Assembly (NCBI RefSeq): GCF_018403245.1 | Contig: NZ_BOSH01000004.1 | Location: forward strand, 372,001 to 436,000 | Source of the DNA: Paenibacillus sp. J2TS4 | GTDB taxonomy: Bacteria; Bacillota; Bacilli; Paenibacillales; NBRC-103111 | DNA length: 64,000 nt | Direction of reading: 5' to 3' | Part shown: positions 34,561 to 43,666 of the stretch, piece by piece | How the letters are laid out: each line of letters opens with the position of its first letter | Numbering within the stretch: position 1 is the first letter of the stretch | Translations under genes and position numbers: made by a program | Notes under the pieces: generated by a model | Database searches by the model: none | Seen by the model: only the letters and a program-made list of their open reading frames with translations | Told to the model about the DNA's origin: nothing

Positions 34561-35892
34561 ATGAAGATGAAAAAAACATTGCAAACCGTTGCCGTAGCAG
34601 CATTAGCAGCGACCAGCATCGTCGGCTGCTCTTCCGGCCAGAACGGCGGGGGGGCATCGGCGCCAAACACAACACCAGCGCCAGCCGCAACACCGGCACC
34701 AGAAGATCAAACTCCGGTTACGATTCAATATTGGCACGCCCACGCAGAGGGCCAGATTGAAGGGCTCAATTTTATGATCAAGGAGTTCCAGGACAAATAT
34801 CCATGGATTACGGTAGAACCTGTTTATCAGGGGGCTTATGGAGATTTACATAAAAAGCTCATGGCAGCCGTTGCCGCAAAGGAAGTGCCGGCCGTAACAA
34901 ATGTGGAGGTGGCTTCGCTGCCCACGTTCGGTGAAGGCGGTATTTTCATGGACCTGGGCCCATTTATCCAGCGTGATCAATTGGATACTGACGATTTTGC
35001 ACAAGGAATGTTTCAGGCCTATTCCTATGAGGGCAAGCAATACGGTTTCCCGCTTATTGTGAGCGCCAACGTCTTTATTTATAACAAAACCATGTTTGAT
35101 GAATTGGGAGTTACCCCGCCGCAAACCTGGGATGAAATCGTGCCGTTCTCTGAAAAGGTAACCCAGAAAGAGGGCAATAATGTAACGAGATATGCCTTCT
35201 CCGTACCGGGTTGGGATGCTTGGTATGCGGAAACCTGGATTCGTAACGGAGGCGGGACCCCGCTGACGGAAGACCTGAAATCCGGATTGGATAAAGAAGA
35301 GAGCTTGAGAATGATTAGAAGCTTCAAAGAATGGATGGACAAAGGTTATATGCATATGGGTTACGGTAAAGGGGCTTCCGCCGATATGAGACAAATGTTC
35401 TTCGACGGCAAAGTCGGCATGGTTCATCATACGTCCGGACAAGTGAAATGGTATGTAGAAAATTCTGATTTTGAAATCGGGGTTTCCTTCCCTCCCGGAG
35501 ATGCGAAACATATTTCGCAGATCGGCGGCGCGGGCATAGCGATTATGGATATGGCCAAGGATATTGAGAAGGAAGCTGCATGGAAGTTTGTCCAATTTAT
35601 GACCTCTTCGGAATACAATGTCAGATGGGCGGATTACTCCGGGTACCTGCCTACGAGAAAATCGGCTATTAACTCTGACGAAGGTAAAGAGTACTTCGAC
35701 AAACGGCCGCAATATAAAGCGATTCTGGACAATATCGACAACGTCGTGGCACGCCCGCAATATCCGCCTTATCCGGAATCTGTCAAATATATAACAGAGG
35801 CGCTCGGTAAAATTGTTCTGGAGAATTTAGATGTAGAAGCGGCATTTAAAGAAGCCGCCGAGAAGATGAATGAGGTGCTTGAGGATTATTAA
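34561..35892 (+). CDS. Carbohydrate ABC transporter substrate-binding lipoprotein
   Basis: 443 aa extracellular binding protein of the CUT1 (family 1) type. Lipobox SIVGC (Cys about 23), a Pro/Thr/Ala linker (residues 34-50), then the binding domain (TIQYWHAHAEGQIEGLNFMI, FSVPGWDAWYAETWIRNGGG, IGGAGIAIMDMAKD). Two permease genes follow. The divergent DeoR gene and catabolic operon at 39-46 kb suggest a polyol such as a tetritol as cargo (inference). No ATPase gene is in the cluster; such importers often share MsmK-type ATPases. Confidence 0.92.
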   Translation: MKMKKTLQTVAVAALAATSIVGCSSGQNGGGASAPNTTPAPAATPAPEDQTPVTIQYWHAHAEGQIEGLNFMIKEFQDKYPWITVEPVYQGAYGDLHKKLMAAVAAKEVPAVTNVEVASLPTFGEGGIFMDLGPFIQRDQLDTDDFAQGMFQAYSYEGKQYGFPLIVSANVFIYNKTMFDELGVTPPQTWDEIVPFSEKVTQKEGNNVTRYAFSVPGWDAWYAETWIRNGGGTPLTEDLKSGLDKEESLRMIRSFKEWMDKGYMHMGYGKGASADMRQMFFDGKVGMVHHTSGQVKWYVENSDFEIGVSFPPGDAKHISQIGGAGIAIMDMAKDIEKEAAWKFVQFMTSSEYNVRWADYSGYLPTRKSAINSDEGKEYFDKRPQYKAILDNIDNVVARPQYPPYPESVKYITEALGKIVLENLDVEAAFKEAAEKMNEVLEDY

Positions 35893-36015
35893 TCGTAAAT
35901 AGGCGAGGGGGATTGCCCCCTCGCGCCCTTCATCGGACAGAAAAGCAAAGAATCAGCGACAATCGGCAGTATGCGGACACTTCTTAGCCGCTCAATTGGA
36001 AAAGAGGGATGATCG

Positions 36016-36951
36016 ATGGATACAGATACGACGATAGGGAAGAATCCTCTGCCTAAGACAGGGAAGAAATTAAAATTTCAGACGATCCAGAGTATCAAAG
36101 ATTTTTCGTTTGCCTTGCCTGCGATTTTACTCCTGGCAGCGTTTACCTACTATCCGCTGTTGTTTTCGGTTTATATCAGTTTTACCGATTGGAACTTGAT
36201 TAAGCCGGTCAAAAAATTTGTCGGATGGCAAAATTACGAAAAATTGCTGACGGACGAAAAATTTTATCATGTTTTGAAGATTACTTTTACTTATACGATA
36301 CTGGACGTTGTGCTGACACTGGTGATCGGCCTGCTGCTCGCCATGCTGTTTAATGTGCAGTCCAAACTGTTCGGATTTTTGCGGATGTTTATTTTTATGC
36401 CGCATTATATATCAATGGTTATTGCCTCCATGGTGTTCATATGGATTCTTAACAATCAGTACGGAATAATGAATCAGCTTTTGCAATCTATCGGGATGGA
36501 GCCTGTACGTTGGCTGGACAGCACGACCAACGCTATGTGGTCGCTCATTATGGTGGCTATATGGAAAAGCATTGGCTTCACCATGCTGATTTTTATCGCT
36601 GGTCTTCGCAGTATCCCGACGGAATACTATGAAGCTTCCAGTATCGATGGAGCTAACCGATTCCAGCAATTTAGAGCCATTACGATCCCGTTGCTTTCTC
36701 CGACATTGCTCTTCCTCGTTGTTACCCAGTTCATCTCGTCGATGCAGGTGTTTCAATCAGTAGACGTTATGACCGGGGGAGGTCCGTTGGAATCTACGAA
36801 GGTGATGGTCTACTGGATTTATCAGATGGCGTTCCATGATTTCAGAGCAGGCCGCTCGTCCGCTCTTGTCATTATTTTCTTCTTTATCATCATTACGTTA
36901 ACGATATTGCAGTTTGTTCTATCACGGAAGAAAGTTCACTACGAAGGTTAG
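36016..36951 (+). CDS. Sugar ABC transporter permease (UgpA/MalF type)
   Basis: 311 aa, six membrane segments. N-terminal DFSFALPAILLLAAFTYYPLL and EAA loop YYEASSIDGANRFQQFRAITIPLLSP are diagnostic. Preceded by GAGGGATGA. Eleven bases before the next start, so paired with it. Confidence 0.93.
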   Translation: MDTDTTIGKNPLPKTGKKLKFQTIQSIKDFSFALPAILLLAAFTYYPLLFSVYISFTDWNLIKPVKKFVGWQNYEKLLTDEKFYHVLKITFTYTILDVVLTLVIGLLLAMLFNVQSKLFGFLRMFIFMPHYISMVIASMVFIWILNNQYGIMNQLLQSIGMEPVRWLDSTTNAMWSLIMVAIWKSIGFTMLIFIAGLRSIPTEYYEASSIDGANRFQQFRAITIPLLSPTLLFLVVTQFISSMQVFQSVDVMTGGGPLESTKVMVYWIYQMAFHDFRAGRSSALVIIFFFIIITLTILQFVLSRKKVHYEG

Positions 36952-36961
36952 GAGGGATATA

Positions 36962-37795
36962 ATGACAGCTAGGTTGATTTGGAAGCCAACAAGAATCGTA
37001 CTTGCTATTATTGTCACATTAATCATGTTCTTTCCATTATATTGGCTGTTGATCACATCCGTGAAATCTCCCTCTGAGCTGAGCTTGGCTGTGCCGACAT
37101 TCTGGCCGAAGAAATTTGCCTGGAACAATTATCAGGATATTTTCTATACGGCTCCGTTCGCCCGTTATGCTCTGAACACGTTGATTCAGACGGTAGGCCT
37201 TGTTATGCTGCAATTGAATCTGGGGCTGTTTGCCGCTTACGCATTTGCCAAGGGTCAATTCTGGGGAAGAGATAAATGGTTTATTCTAGTTCTTGCTGCT
37301 TTGATGGTGCCGGAACAGGTTACTTTTGTTCCTGTTTATGTCATGATGTCCAACCTGGGATGGCTCAACACTTTTCTCGCCTTGATTGTCCCGCATGGAG
37401 TATCGGCATACAGCATCTTTTTAATGCGCCAAGCTTTCAAATCTATCAACAACGATGTTCTGGAAGCGGCGAAGGTAGATGGGGCGGGGCGTTTCCGCAT
37501 TATTTACCGCATTCTGGTGCCAATGGCACTGCCTACAGTGATCACGATTATTATTCTGAAAGTAATCGGCAGCTGGAACTCCTACTTCTGGCCGCTAATT
37601 ATGACGAATTCCGATAATATGCGTGTCCTGACCGTTGGGATAGCGATGCTCAAGGATTCTTTCCCCGGTCAAGAAATGTTAAGTCTTCATCTGGTCATGG
37701 CGGCAAGTGTCGTTGCAATTACCCCGATAGTTCTATTGTTTATCTTTGCGCAAAAACACATTGTGAGCGCTATGGCCAACTCTACTTTCAAATAA
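36962..37795 (+). CDS. Sugar ABC transporter permease (UgpE/MalG type)
   Basis: 277 aa, six membrane segments. The EAA loop is VLEAAKVDGAGRFRIIYRILVP. ATG 36962 (MTARLIWK) follows GGAGGG; a longer frame from 36914 would overlap the first permease and lacks a ribosome site. Completes the importer heterodimer. Confidence 0.93.
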   Translation: MTARLIWKPTRIVLAIIVTLIMFFPLYWLLITSVKSPSELSLAVPTFWPKKFAWNNYQDIFYTAPFARYALNTLIQTVGLVMLQLNLGLFAAYAFAKGQFWGRDKWFILVLAALMVPEQVTFVPVYVMMSNLGWLNTFLALIVPHGVSAYSIFLMRQAFKSINNDVLEAAKVDGAGRFRIIYRILVPMALPTVITIIILKVIGSWNSYFWPLIMTNSDNMRVLTVGIAMLKDSFPGQEMLSLHLVMAASVVAITPIVLLFIFAQKHIVSAMANSTFK

Positions 37796-37832
37796 GCCGG
37801 CCTCAGATTACGACTAGCCCAGGAGGTATGAA

Positions 37833-38987
37833 ATGAAAGGAAACAATAGATACATGGCGATCTTGCTGGGCGGGTTGTTACTGGTGTTATCCGGTTGCGC
37901 AGCATCGACGGAAACCAGCGGGAAGCCATCATCCGAGACGAGTCCGTCGCCGGCACCCTCAGCGAACGATAATTTGTCCGGATCTAATGAGGAGAAGGGG
38001 GATGAGACCATCAAGCAGGAGGAAGTGGAGATTAAGTTAAGGGTGGATTCTCCCAGCTATAAAGATTTTTTTGAATGGAGTGAACCGGGGCCGGTCATTC
38101 CCGGATTGAATCAGGATTTGATTCCTCAGGGAATTGCTTATGAACACAGCAATGATTGGATGATAGTGTCCTATTATCGAAAAGACAAGAGACCCAGCAT
38201 GTTAACTGTGATTCAATTAACGGACGGTAAGCTGGTCAAGTCGGTAGAGCTGTATAAAGATGAGAACACACCCTATAACGGCCATGCAGGTGGGCTCACC
38301 GTAAGCGATAGCCATGTCTGGTTATCTTCAGAAAAAAGTGTCTATCAAATCAAGATAGAGGATTTGGAAAAGGTGGAGGATGGCGGCAAGCTGATCATCT
38401 CTGATATTGTCCGAATTGAAACGAACGGTTCTTATGTGTACTATTCGGATGGGATTCTATGGGTAGGAGAATTCTCAAGAGCCAATTACAAAACAGATGA
38501 AACCCATCATATGAACAATAGGGATGATCGAAAATATGCCGCCTGGATAACCGGGTATAAGTTAAATGCTGACGATTCCATTGATCCCGCGAAAATACCG
38601 GAAGATTCTAAGCCGGCGGTTCCTGATTATATCCTGTCCGTTCCGGAAGAGATTCAAGGAATGGAAACGATGGCAGGCTCCGTCATATTAAGCCAATCCT
38701 ACGGTCGAAATAATGAAAGCTCTCTGCTGGCGTATCGTTGGACATTGGAAGAAGACCCCCATGTCTATACGGACAAATTCGCCGAGCCGGTTCCTATATG
38801 GTTTCTGGATAGCAAGAATGCGGAAGGAGCATTAACTTTGCCTCCCATGTCTGAGGGGATCGTGAAACGGGATGGACGGTTATACGTTCTGTTTGAATCC
38901 GGCGCGGCCGAGTACCGCAACGGGTTGTATCCATTGGATCGGATATATAGTTTAGAGGTATCCCAATGGTTGGATAGCCAACCATGA
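37833..38987 (+). CDS. Lipoprotein of unknown function
   Basis: 384 aa. Lipobox VLSGC (Cys about 22), then a Ser/Pro/Glu-rich spacer to about residue 70. The rest has beta-propeller-like strands, with PQGIAYEHSNDWMIVSYY, GHAGGLTVSDSHVWLSS and a final EGIVKRDGRLYVLFESGA, similar in feel to secreted proteins that bind or measure ligands. No family name recognised. It lies 37 bases after the permease gene behind AGGAGGT, so probably in the importer operon. Confidence 0.75.
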   Translation: MKGNNRYMAILLGGLLLVLSGCAASTETSGKPSSETSPSPAPSANDNLSGSNEEKGDETIKQEEVEIKLRVDSPSYKDFFEWSEPGPVIPGLNQDLIPQGIAYEHSNDWMIVSYYRKDKRPSMLTVIQLTDGKLVKSVELYKDENTPYNGHAGGLTVSDSHVWLSSEKSVYQIKIEDLEKVEDGGKLIISDIVRIETNGSYVYYSDGILWVGEFSRANYKTDETHHMNNRDDRKYAAWITGYKLNADDSIDPAKIPEDSKPAVPDYILSVPEEIQGMETMAGSVILSQSYGRNNESSLLAYRWTLEEDPHVYTDKFAEPVPIWFLDSKNAEGALTLPPMSEGIVKRDGRLYVLFESGAAEYRNGLYPLDRIYSLEVSQWLDSQP

Positions 38988-39012
38988 GTCGACCCGCCGG
39001 TGGTCGCTAATA

Positions 39013-39052
39013 AAGATCACCCCCGTACCGGACCTGGCACGGGGGTGATCTT
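39013..39052. terminator. Bidirectional terminator between the lipoprotein and DeoR genes
   Basis: Perfect 14-bp stem (arms AAGATCACCCCCGT and ACGGGGGTGATCTT, 12-base loop) lies between the two converging genes. On the minus strand TTTATTAG follows, on the plus strand CTAGCG, so it is a better terminator for the minus strand. Confidence 0.8.
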
Positions 39053-39077
39053 CTAGCGTTTATAAGCTTGTTGAGAG

Positions 39078-39851
39078 TTAGAGGATCGGCTGCTTCTCGG
39101 CTTGGATGATGCGGATCCCCTTCAACGAATTAAGGAATTCCGGGGGAGCCTGATCATCTGTTACGAGAGTATCGATTTGTGACAGGTCTGCGAAGGTGGC
39201 TATAGAGCGGCGGTTCAGCTTGGTGTGATCGAGCAAGGCGACCACCTGACCGACATTGGCTACCATCTGCTTCTTTAATTCCGCTTCATACACACTGAAA
39301 TCCGTGAGCCCCTCATTGATAGTAAAGCCTTGAGCGGAAGTGAAGAACACATCGGCATGGATTTGTCCGAGCAGCCCCTTGCCAAGCAGTCCCTCTAACG
39401 AACTTGAACCAGGACGCAGCACCCCTCCGACGACGATGACGTTAATGCGTGGATTCTTGGTCAGCTCCTGGGCAGTTGTGAGACCATTCGTTACCACCGT
39501 CAAGTAATCATAATGAATCAGATGTTTGGCCAGCTCCAAAGAGGTCGAGCTTGCATCGAGAATGATGCATTGCCCGTTTTGTATCAGTTCAGCGGCAGCT
39601 TTGCCGATCGTCATCTTTTCCTGCTGATTAATTTGACTGCGGGAGTGAAACGTGTATTCTTGCGTCGGAGGCTTGGGCAGCACTGCCCCGCCATGGGTTC
39701 TCTCGAGCAGACCATCCTCCTCCAAAATTTTCAGGTCATTGCGCAATGTACCTTCCGACACGTTCAAAGCCTGAGAAATTTCCTTGACGAGAATCTGCTT
39801 GTTCTCATTCAAGATTTGCATAATTCGGTTTCTTCGTTCGGGTGCTAGCAT
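39078..39851 (-). CDS. DeoR family transcriptional regulator
   Basis: 257 aa. N-terminal HTH (ERRNRIMQILNENKQILVKE, LNVSEGTLRNDLKILEEDG) with the ERTHGGA signature, then the sugar-phosphate sensing domain of DeoR_C (CIILDASSTSLELAKHL, NVIVVGGVLRPGSSS). Effector is usually a phosphorylated sugar. It diverges from the tetritol-type operon and converges with the importer operon. The 426-base gap to eltD is AT-rich. AGGAG precedes the start by nine bases. Confidence 0.93.
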   Translation of the reverse strand: MLAPERRNRIMQILNENKQILVKEISQALNVSEGTLRNDLKILEEDGLLERTHGGAVLPKPPTQEYTFHSRSQINQQEKMTIGKAAAELIQNGQCIILDASSTSLELAKHLIHYDYLTVVTNGLTTAQELTKNPRINVIVVGGVLRPGSSSLEGLLGKGLLGQIHADVFFTSAQGFTINEGLTDFSVYEAELKKQMVANVGQVVALLDHTKLNRRSIATFADLSQIDTLVTDDQAPPEFLNSLKGIRIIQAEKQPIL

Positions 39852-40277
39852 GTTACCGCATCTCCTAATGTTATTTTATTAAATTATAGCAAACCAGATT
39901 TATCCATTCAACTGAAAAATTATTAAACATTAATAAAGGTCAATATTCTATAACGCAAATCCGATGTTTATTAAGAAAAGTTTGGCTGAACTGCCGAAAA
40001 ATTAATCATCTTTCCGATAACATGTAATTTTTACCATATATTAATTTGAGAAAAGAAAGCTAAAATGAACGAAGTCCTATAAAAGTTAAGTGAATATCGT
40101 AATATCAGCAATAAACAACAATAATCGAATGATAAATGATGATGAAAGTAATTAAAAATCAATAAAAATCAACAAATGCATTGACAAAAACAGGGAGTGA
40201 TGTGAAAATGATCGTAAGCTCAATTCGCTGCCAGAGTCAAAATCGGCAGTATTTTATCCAATAAGGAGGCCGTATAA
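39852..40277. promoter_or_regulatory. Divergent control region, DeoR gene / tetritol operon
   Basis: Very AT-rich. Holds AATAAAGGTC (39932-39941), the same 10-mer found in the importer promoter, and a candidate promoter TTGACA (40181) with GAAAAT 17 bases on. The AAGGAGG of eltD is at 40263. No gene seen. Confidence 0.5.
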
Positions 40278-41357
40278 ATGAAGAGTAGCGCAATTCCAGA
40301 TAAGATGAAGGCCGTCGTCGCTTATGCCCCCGGGGATTATAGATTGGAAACGGTTTCTGTGCCGCAGGCCGGGCCAGGCGAAATGGTGATCAAGGTGGAG
40401 GGATGCGGGATATGTGCTGGAGACGTGAAGGCTTATGGAGGAGCCCCCAGCTTCTGGGGAGACGAAACCCAGCCCCCCTATATTAAAGCTCCGATGATTC
40501 CCGGTCATGAGTTTATCGGTCATGTGGTCGAGATAGGAGAGGGAGTAGAAGGCTACGAATTGGGAGACAGAGTCATTTCGGAGCAGATCGTCCCCTGCTG
40601 GCAATGCCGGTTTTGTAATCGCGGCCAGTACTGGATGTGTGAGAAACATGATCTATACGGATTCCAGAATAACGTTAACGGCGGTATGGCGGAGTATATG
40701 AAATTTACGAAAGAAGCCATTAATTACAAGGTACCTCCTGAGCTGCCGTTAGAACAAGCGATTTTAATCGAGCCCTATGCCTGTTCACTGCATGCTGTTC
40801 AGCGGGCGCAAATTCAATTTGGCGACTTCGTCGTCCTCTCAGGAGCCGGAACGCTGGGTCTCGGTATGGTCGGTGCCGCCAAATTATCCGGCCCGGGTAC
40901 ATTAGTTGTGCTCGATCTGTTCGATGATCGATTAGAGCTGGCGAAATCGTTCGGCGCCGATCTGGTTCTGAATCCTAAAGAAACGGATGTCGTCGCGGAG
41001 ATTAAACGGTTGACCGACGGCTATGGCTGCGACATCTACATTGAGGCGACGGGCCATCCCAAATCAGTGGAGCAAGGGCTGTCGATGATCCGCAAGCTCG
41101 GCCGGTTCGTGGAATTCAGCGTATTCAAGGACCCGGTAACCGTAGATTGGAGTATTATCAGTGACCGCAAAGAACTGGATGTTCTCGGCTCCCACCTTGG
41201 CCCCTATTGTTATCCGCTGGTCATTGATGGAATTGCAAGCGGTAAATTGCCTACAAATGGAGTAGTTACCCACAAACTTCCGCTGGATCGATTCGAGGAA
41301 GGATTTGAGTTAGTGCAGCAAGGTTCGCAATCGCTGAAAGTTGTCCTTATCCCCTAA
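40278..41357 (+). CDS. eltD: Erythritol/L-threitol-type zinc alcohol dehydrogenase
   Basis: 359 aa NAD-dependent medium-chain dehydrogenase, oxidising a polyol to a ketose. Catalytic zinc ligands: Cys in VEGCGICAGDVKA and the His-Glu of IPGHEFIGH. The structural zinc lobe is PCWQCRFCNRGQYWMCEKHD. NAD fold: VVLSGAGTLGLGMVGAAK. From memory it is strikingly close to the mycobacterial erythritol/L-threitol dehydrogenase, sharing SEQIVPCW, the HDLYGF segment, VDWSIISD-x-KELDVLG and HLGPYC. The isomerase and DhaKL kinase genes downstream fit erythrulose as product. AAGGAGG is eight bases before ATG. Confidence 0.86.
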   Translation: MKSSAIPDKMKAVVAYAPGDYRLETVSVPQAGPGEMVIKVEGCGICAGDVKAYGGAPSFWGDETQPPYIKAPMIPGHEFIGHVVEIGEGVEGYELGDRVISEQIVPCWQCRFCNRGQYWMCEKHDLYGFQNNVNGGMAEYMKFTKEAINYKVPPELPLEQAILIEPYACSLHAVQRAQIQFGDFVVLSGAGTLGLGMVGAAKLSGPGTLVVLDLFDDRLELAKSFGADLVLNPKETDVVAEIKRLTDGYGCDIYIEATGHPKSVEQGLSMIRKLGRFVEFSVFKDPVTVDWSIISDRKELDVLGSHLGPYCYPLVIDGIASGKLPTNGVVTHKLPLDRFEEGFELVQQGSQSLKVVLIP

Positions 41358-41403
41358 CTAAATATTCTCTACTATAATATAGGAGCGGAGGCAGGTGTCC
41401 GTT

Positions 41404-41889
41404 ATGAAAATTGCGATAGGAGCCGATGAAGCAGGCTTCGGCTTGAAGGAAACTATTAAAGCTTATCTGAAAGAGCTTGGAGTGGATGTGACGGATTTTG
41501 GGCCGTCCGACTCGAGCCAGGAAGTGGACTATCCCGATGTCGGATTTGCAGTGGCCGACGAAATAGCGAGGGAAAGCTTCGAGAGGGGAATCCTCATTTG
41601 CGGGACGGGGATAGGGATGACGATAACGGCTGATAAAGTACCCGGAATACGAGCCGCTCTTTGCCATGATACCTATTCTGCAGAACGGGCGATCAAGAGT
41701 AATAACGCCCAGGTGCTTACGTTGGGAGCACGGGTGATTGGTCCCGAGCTTGCGAAGCAGATTGTGAAAGTGTGGCTGGAATCGGAATTTACAGGAGGAA
41801 ACTCCGGCCGCAAAGTACAGAAGATTATAGATGGAGAGCGTCAGTACCGCGGCGGTCTGGAACATCCTGATTCCAATACTTGTTCTTAA
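41404..41889 (+). CDS. rpiB: RpiB/LacAB-type sugar-phosphate isomerase (DerI-like)
   Basis: 161 aa. RpiB marks: KIAIGADEAGFGLKE, FERGILICGTGIGMTITADK (catalytic Cys and anion loop) and AALCHDTYSAERAIKSNNAQ (His). Normal RpiB converts ribose 5-phosphate and ribulose 5-phosphate. In tetritol pathways the same family (DerI) converts D-erythrulose 4-phosphate to D-erythrose 4-phosphate, which fits its neighbours. ATG 41404 is chosen; GTG 41395 lies too close to GGAGG. Symbol is the family name only. Confidence 0.86.
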   Translation: MKIAIGADEAGFGLKETIKAYLKELGVDVTDFGPSDSSQEVDYPDVGFAVADEIARESFERGILICGTGIGMTITADKVPGIRAALCHDTYSAERAIKSNNAQVLTLGARVIGPELAKQIVKVWLESEFTGGNSGRKVQKIIDGERQYRGGLEHPDSNTCS

Positions 41890-41931
41890 TGTCATCATTT
41901 TTACCTCTTAAACTGAAGGAGCGGATCAAGA

Positions 41932-42933
41932 GTGAAGAAGCTAATCAACCAACCGAATGCTGTCGTTGACGAAATGATTGAAGGCTATGCGGCTGCCTAT
42001 CCCCAATATATCCGGGTGCTTCCGCAGAACAAACGCTCTCTCGTCTCCGTCCAGACGGTTCGGAAAGGCAAGGTAGGGATCGTCATTGGCGGAGGATCTG
42101 GCCACGAGCCGGCTTTTATGGGCTTGATCGGCAGCGGATTCGTGGACGGGGTTCCCGTAGGCAATGTGTTCGCATCGCCTCCGCCCGACCCGATTCTGGA
42201 GGTGACCCGGGCGGTTAACGGCGGAGCAGGGGTGCTGTACATGTATGGAAATTATGCAGGGGACTGCATGAATTTCGACATGGCGGCCGAACTGGCAGCG
42301 ATGGAGGATATTCGCGTGGAAACCGTTAGAGTCACGGATGATGTGGCCTCGGCCCCTAAAGAGGACGCGGAGCAGCGTCGGGGAATTGCCGGCGGCTTCC
42401 TTGTCTTCAAAGCGGCAGGTGCAGCTGCGGACCAGGATTATTCGCTCGATGAGGTCGTGAGAATAGCGAATAAAGCGAATGATTGCGTCAGGACGATGGG
42501 TGTCGCCTTGTCCCCTTGTTCTGTGCCGCAAACCGGCAAACCAAGCTTCACACTGGCCGAGGACGAAATGGAGATCGGGCTGGGCATCCATGGCGAGCCC
42601 GGAGTGCGCAGAGGGAAGCTCAAGACGGCAGACGAGGTGGCCGATGAATTGCTCGATCAGATTACTGCTGATATGGAGCTTAGCAAGGGAGACCGGATCG
42701 CAATCCTCGTGAACGGACTTGGCTCTACTCCGCATATGGAATTATTTATCGTGTACAGACGTGTGGCGGCCAGATTAGAAGAGCTGGGCGTACAGATTCA
42801 TCGGTCGTTTGTAGGAGAGTTCGTCAGCTCCCTGGAAATGGGAGGCTGCTCTGTCTCGGTTATGAAGCTCGATGAGGAATTGATTCGGATGATAGACCAT
42901 CCGGTCGATACGCCAATGTACGTACAGAAGTGA
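41932..42933 (+). CDS. dhaK: DhaK domain kinase subunit
   Basis: 333 aa substrate-binding subunit of a dihydroxyacetone-type kinase. GGGSGHEPAFMGLIGSGFVDG opens the substrate pocket; the covalent substrate histidine is in EIGLGIHGEPGVRRG. As the partner DhaL is separate and PTS subunit DhaM is absent, the pair may use ATP. In this context erythrulose is a likely substrate instead of, or besides, dihydroxyacetone. GTG follows AAGGAG by ten bases. Confidence 0.9.
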   Translation: MKKLINQPNAVVDEMIEGYAAAYPQYIRVLPQNKRSLVSVQTVRKGKVGIVIGGGSGHEPAFMGLIGSGFVDGVPVGNVFASPPPDPILEVTRAVNGGAGVLYMYGNYAGDCMNFDMAAELAAMEDIRVETVRVTDDVASAPKEDAEQRRGIAGGFLVFKAAGAAADQDYSLDEVVRIANKANDCVRTMGVALSPCSVPQTGKPSFTLAEDEMEIGLGIHGEPGVRRGKLKTADEVADELLDQITADMELSKGDRIAILVNGLGSTPHMELFIVYRRVAARLEELGVQIHRSFVGEFVSSLEMGGCSVSVMKLDEELIRMIDHPVDTPMYVQK

Positions 42934-43013
42934 TCAGGCATTGTCTATGCCGGGGACGACAGGCTGTAAATAGGGATAATTCGCTGATTGAATGGGATTA
43001 AGGGGGAAAGCAA

Positions 43014-43661
43014 ATGAGGCTGTCCATAGAACAATTCAAACAGATTATGGATCAGATCGGACGAGACATCGAGGATAGGAAAGATTATTTATCCGAGCTG
43101 GACCGAGCGGTCGGCGATGGGGATCACGGTGTGACAATGTCGCTCGGCTGGGAGGCGATCCGCAACAAGCTGCGGGAGTATGAAGGGGAAGACTGCGGCG
43201 CCATGTGCAAGGAGATGGGGATGGTCTTCCTCAATGCCGTCGGTTCTTCCGTAGGACCGCTGTATGCGACTGCCTTTATTCGAGGGAGCGGCGTATTGCA
43301 AGGCAAAGCGGAGCTGGAGGAAGAGGATATAACGAATTTCTGGCTGGCGGCCGTTAACGGGATCCGGGAACGGGGCAAGGCGGAAATTGGCGACAAGACG
43401 ATGATCGATACCTGGCTTCCCGCTGCCGAGGCGCTGCAGAATAGCAGGGAGAAGGGCATGGGAGTAGCCGAGAGCTTCCGCGAAGCGGTACGGGCCGGCG
43501 AAGCTGGAATGAAATCTACGGCCGAACTGGTCTCGCGGAAGGGCAGATCCAGCCGGATCGGGGATCGGGCCGTCGGACACATTGATCCGGGAGCTGCTTC
43601 GGCCTGGGTTATCCTATCTTCCTTCAGCCAAGCACTCGACGATATTGAAGCGGGTGGGTGA
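43014..43661 (+). CDS. dhaL: DhaL domain kinase subunit
   Basis: 215 aa nucleotide-binding subunit. The Mg-ATP motif is AVGDGDHGVTMSLGW, followed by SSVGPLYATAF and IGDKTMIDTWLPA, all typical of DhaL. Pairs with DhaK. Its TGA overlaps the GTG codon upstream of glpX. No DhaM (phosphohistidine donor) gene is visible, which favours ATP use (inference). Confidence 0.92.
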   Translation: MRLSIEQFKQIMDQIGRDIEDRKDYLSELDRAVGDGDHGVTMSLGWEAIRNKLREYEGEDCGAMCKEMGMVFLNAVGSSVGPLYATAFIRGSGVLQGKAELEEEDITNFWLAAVNGIRERGKAEIGDKTMIDTWLPAAEALQNSREKGMGVAESFREAVRAGEAGMKSTAELVSRKGRSSRIGDRAVGHIDPGAASAWVILSSFSQALDDIEAGG

Positions 43662-43666
43662 TCGTC

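Noticed and set aside
9961..41382. Shared 15-mer TCTACTATAATATAG at 9961 and 41368 as a common operator
   Set aside because: A handful of shared AT-rich 15-mers is expected by chance in 64 kb, and both contain an ordinary TATAAT box.
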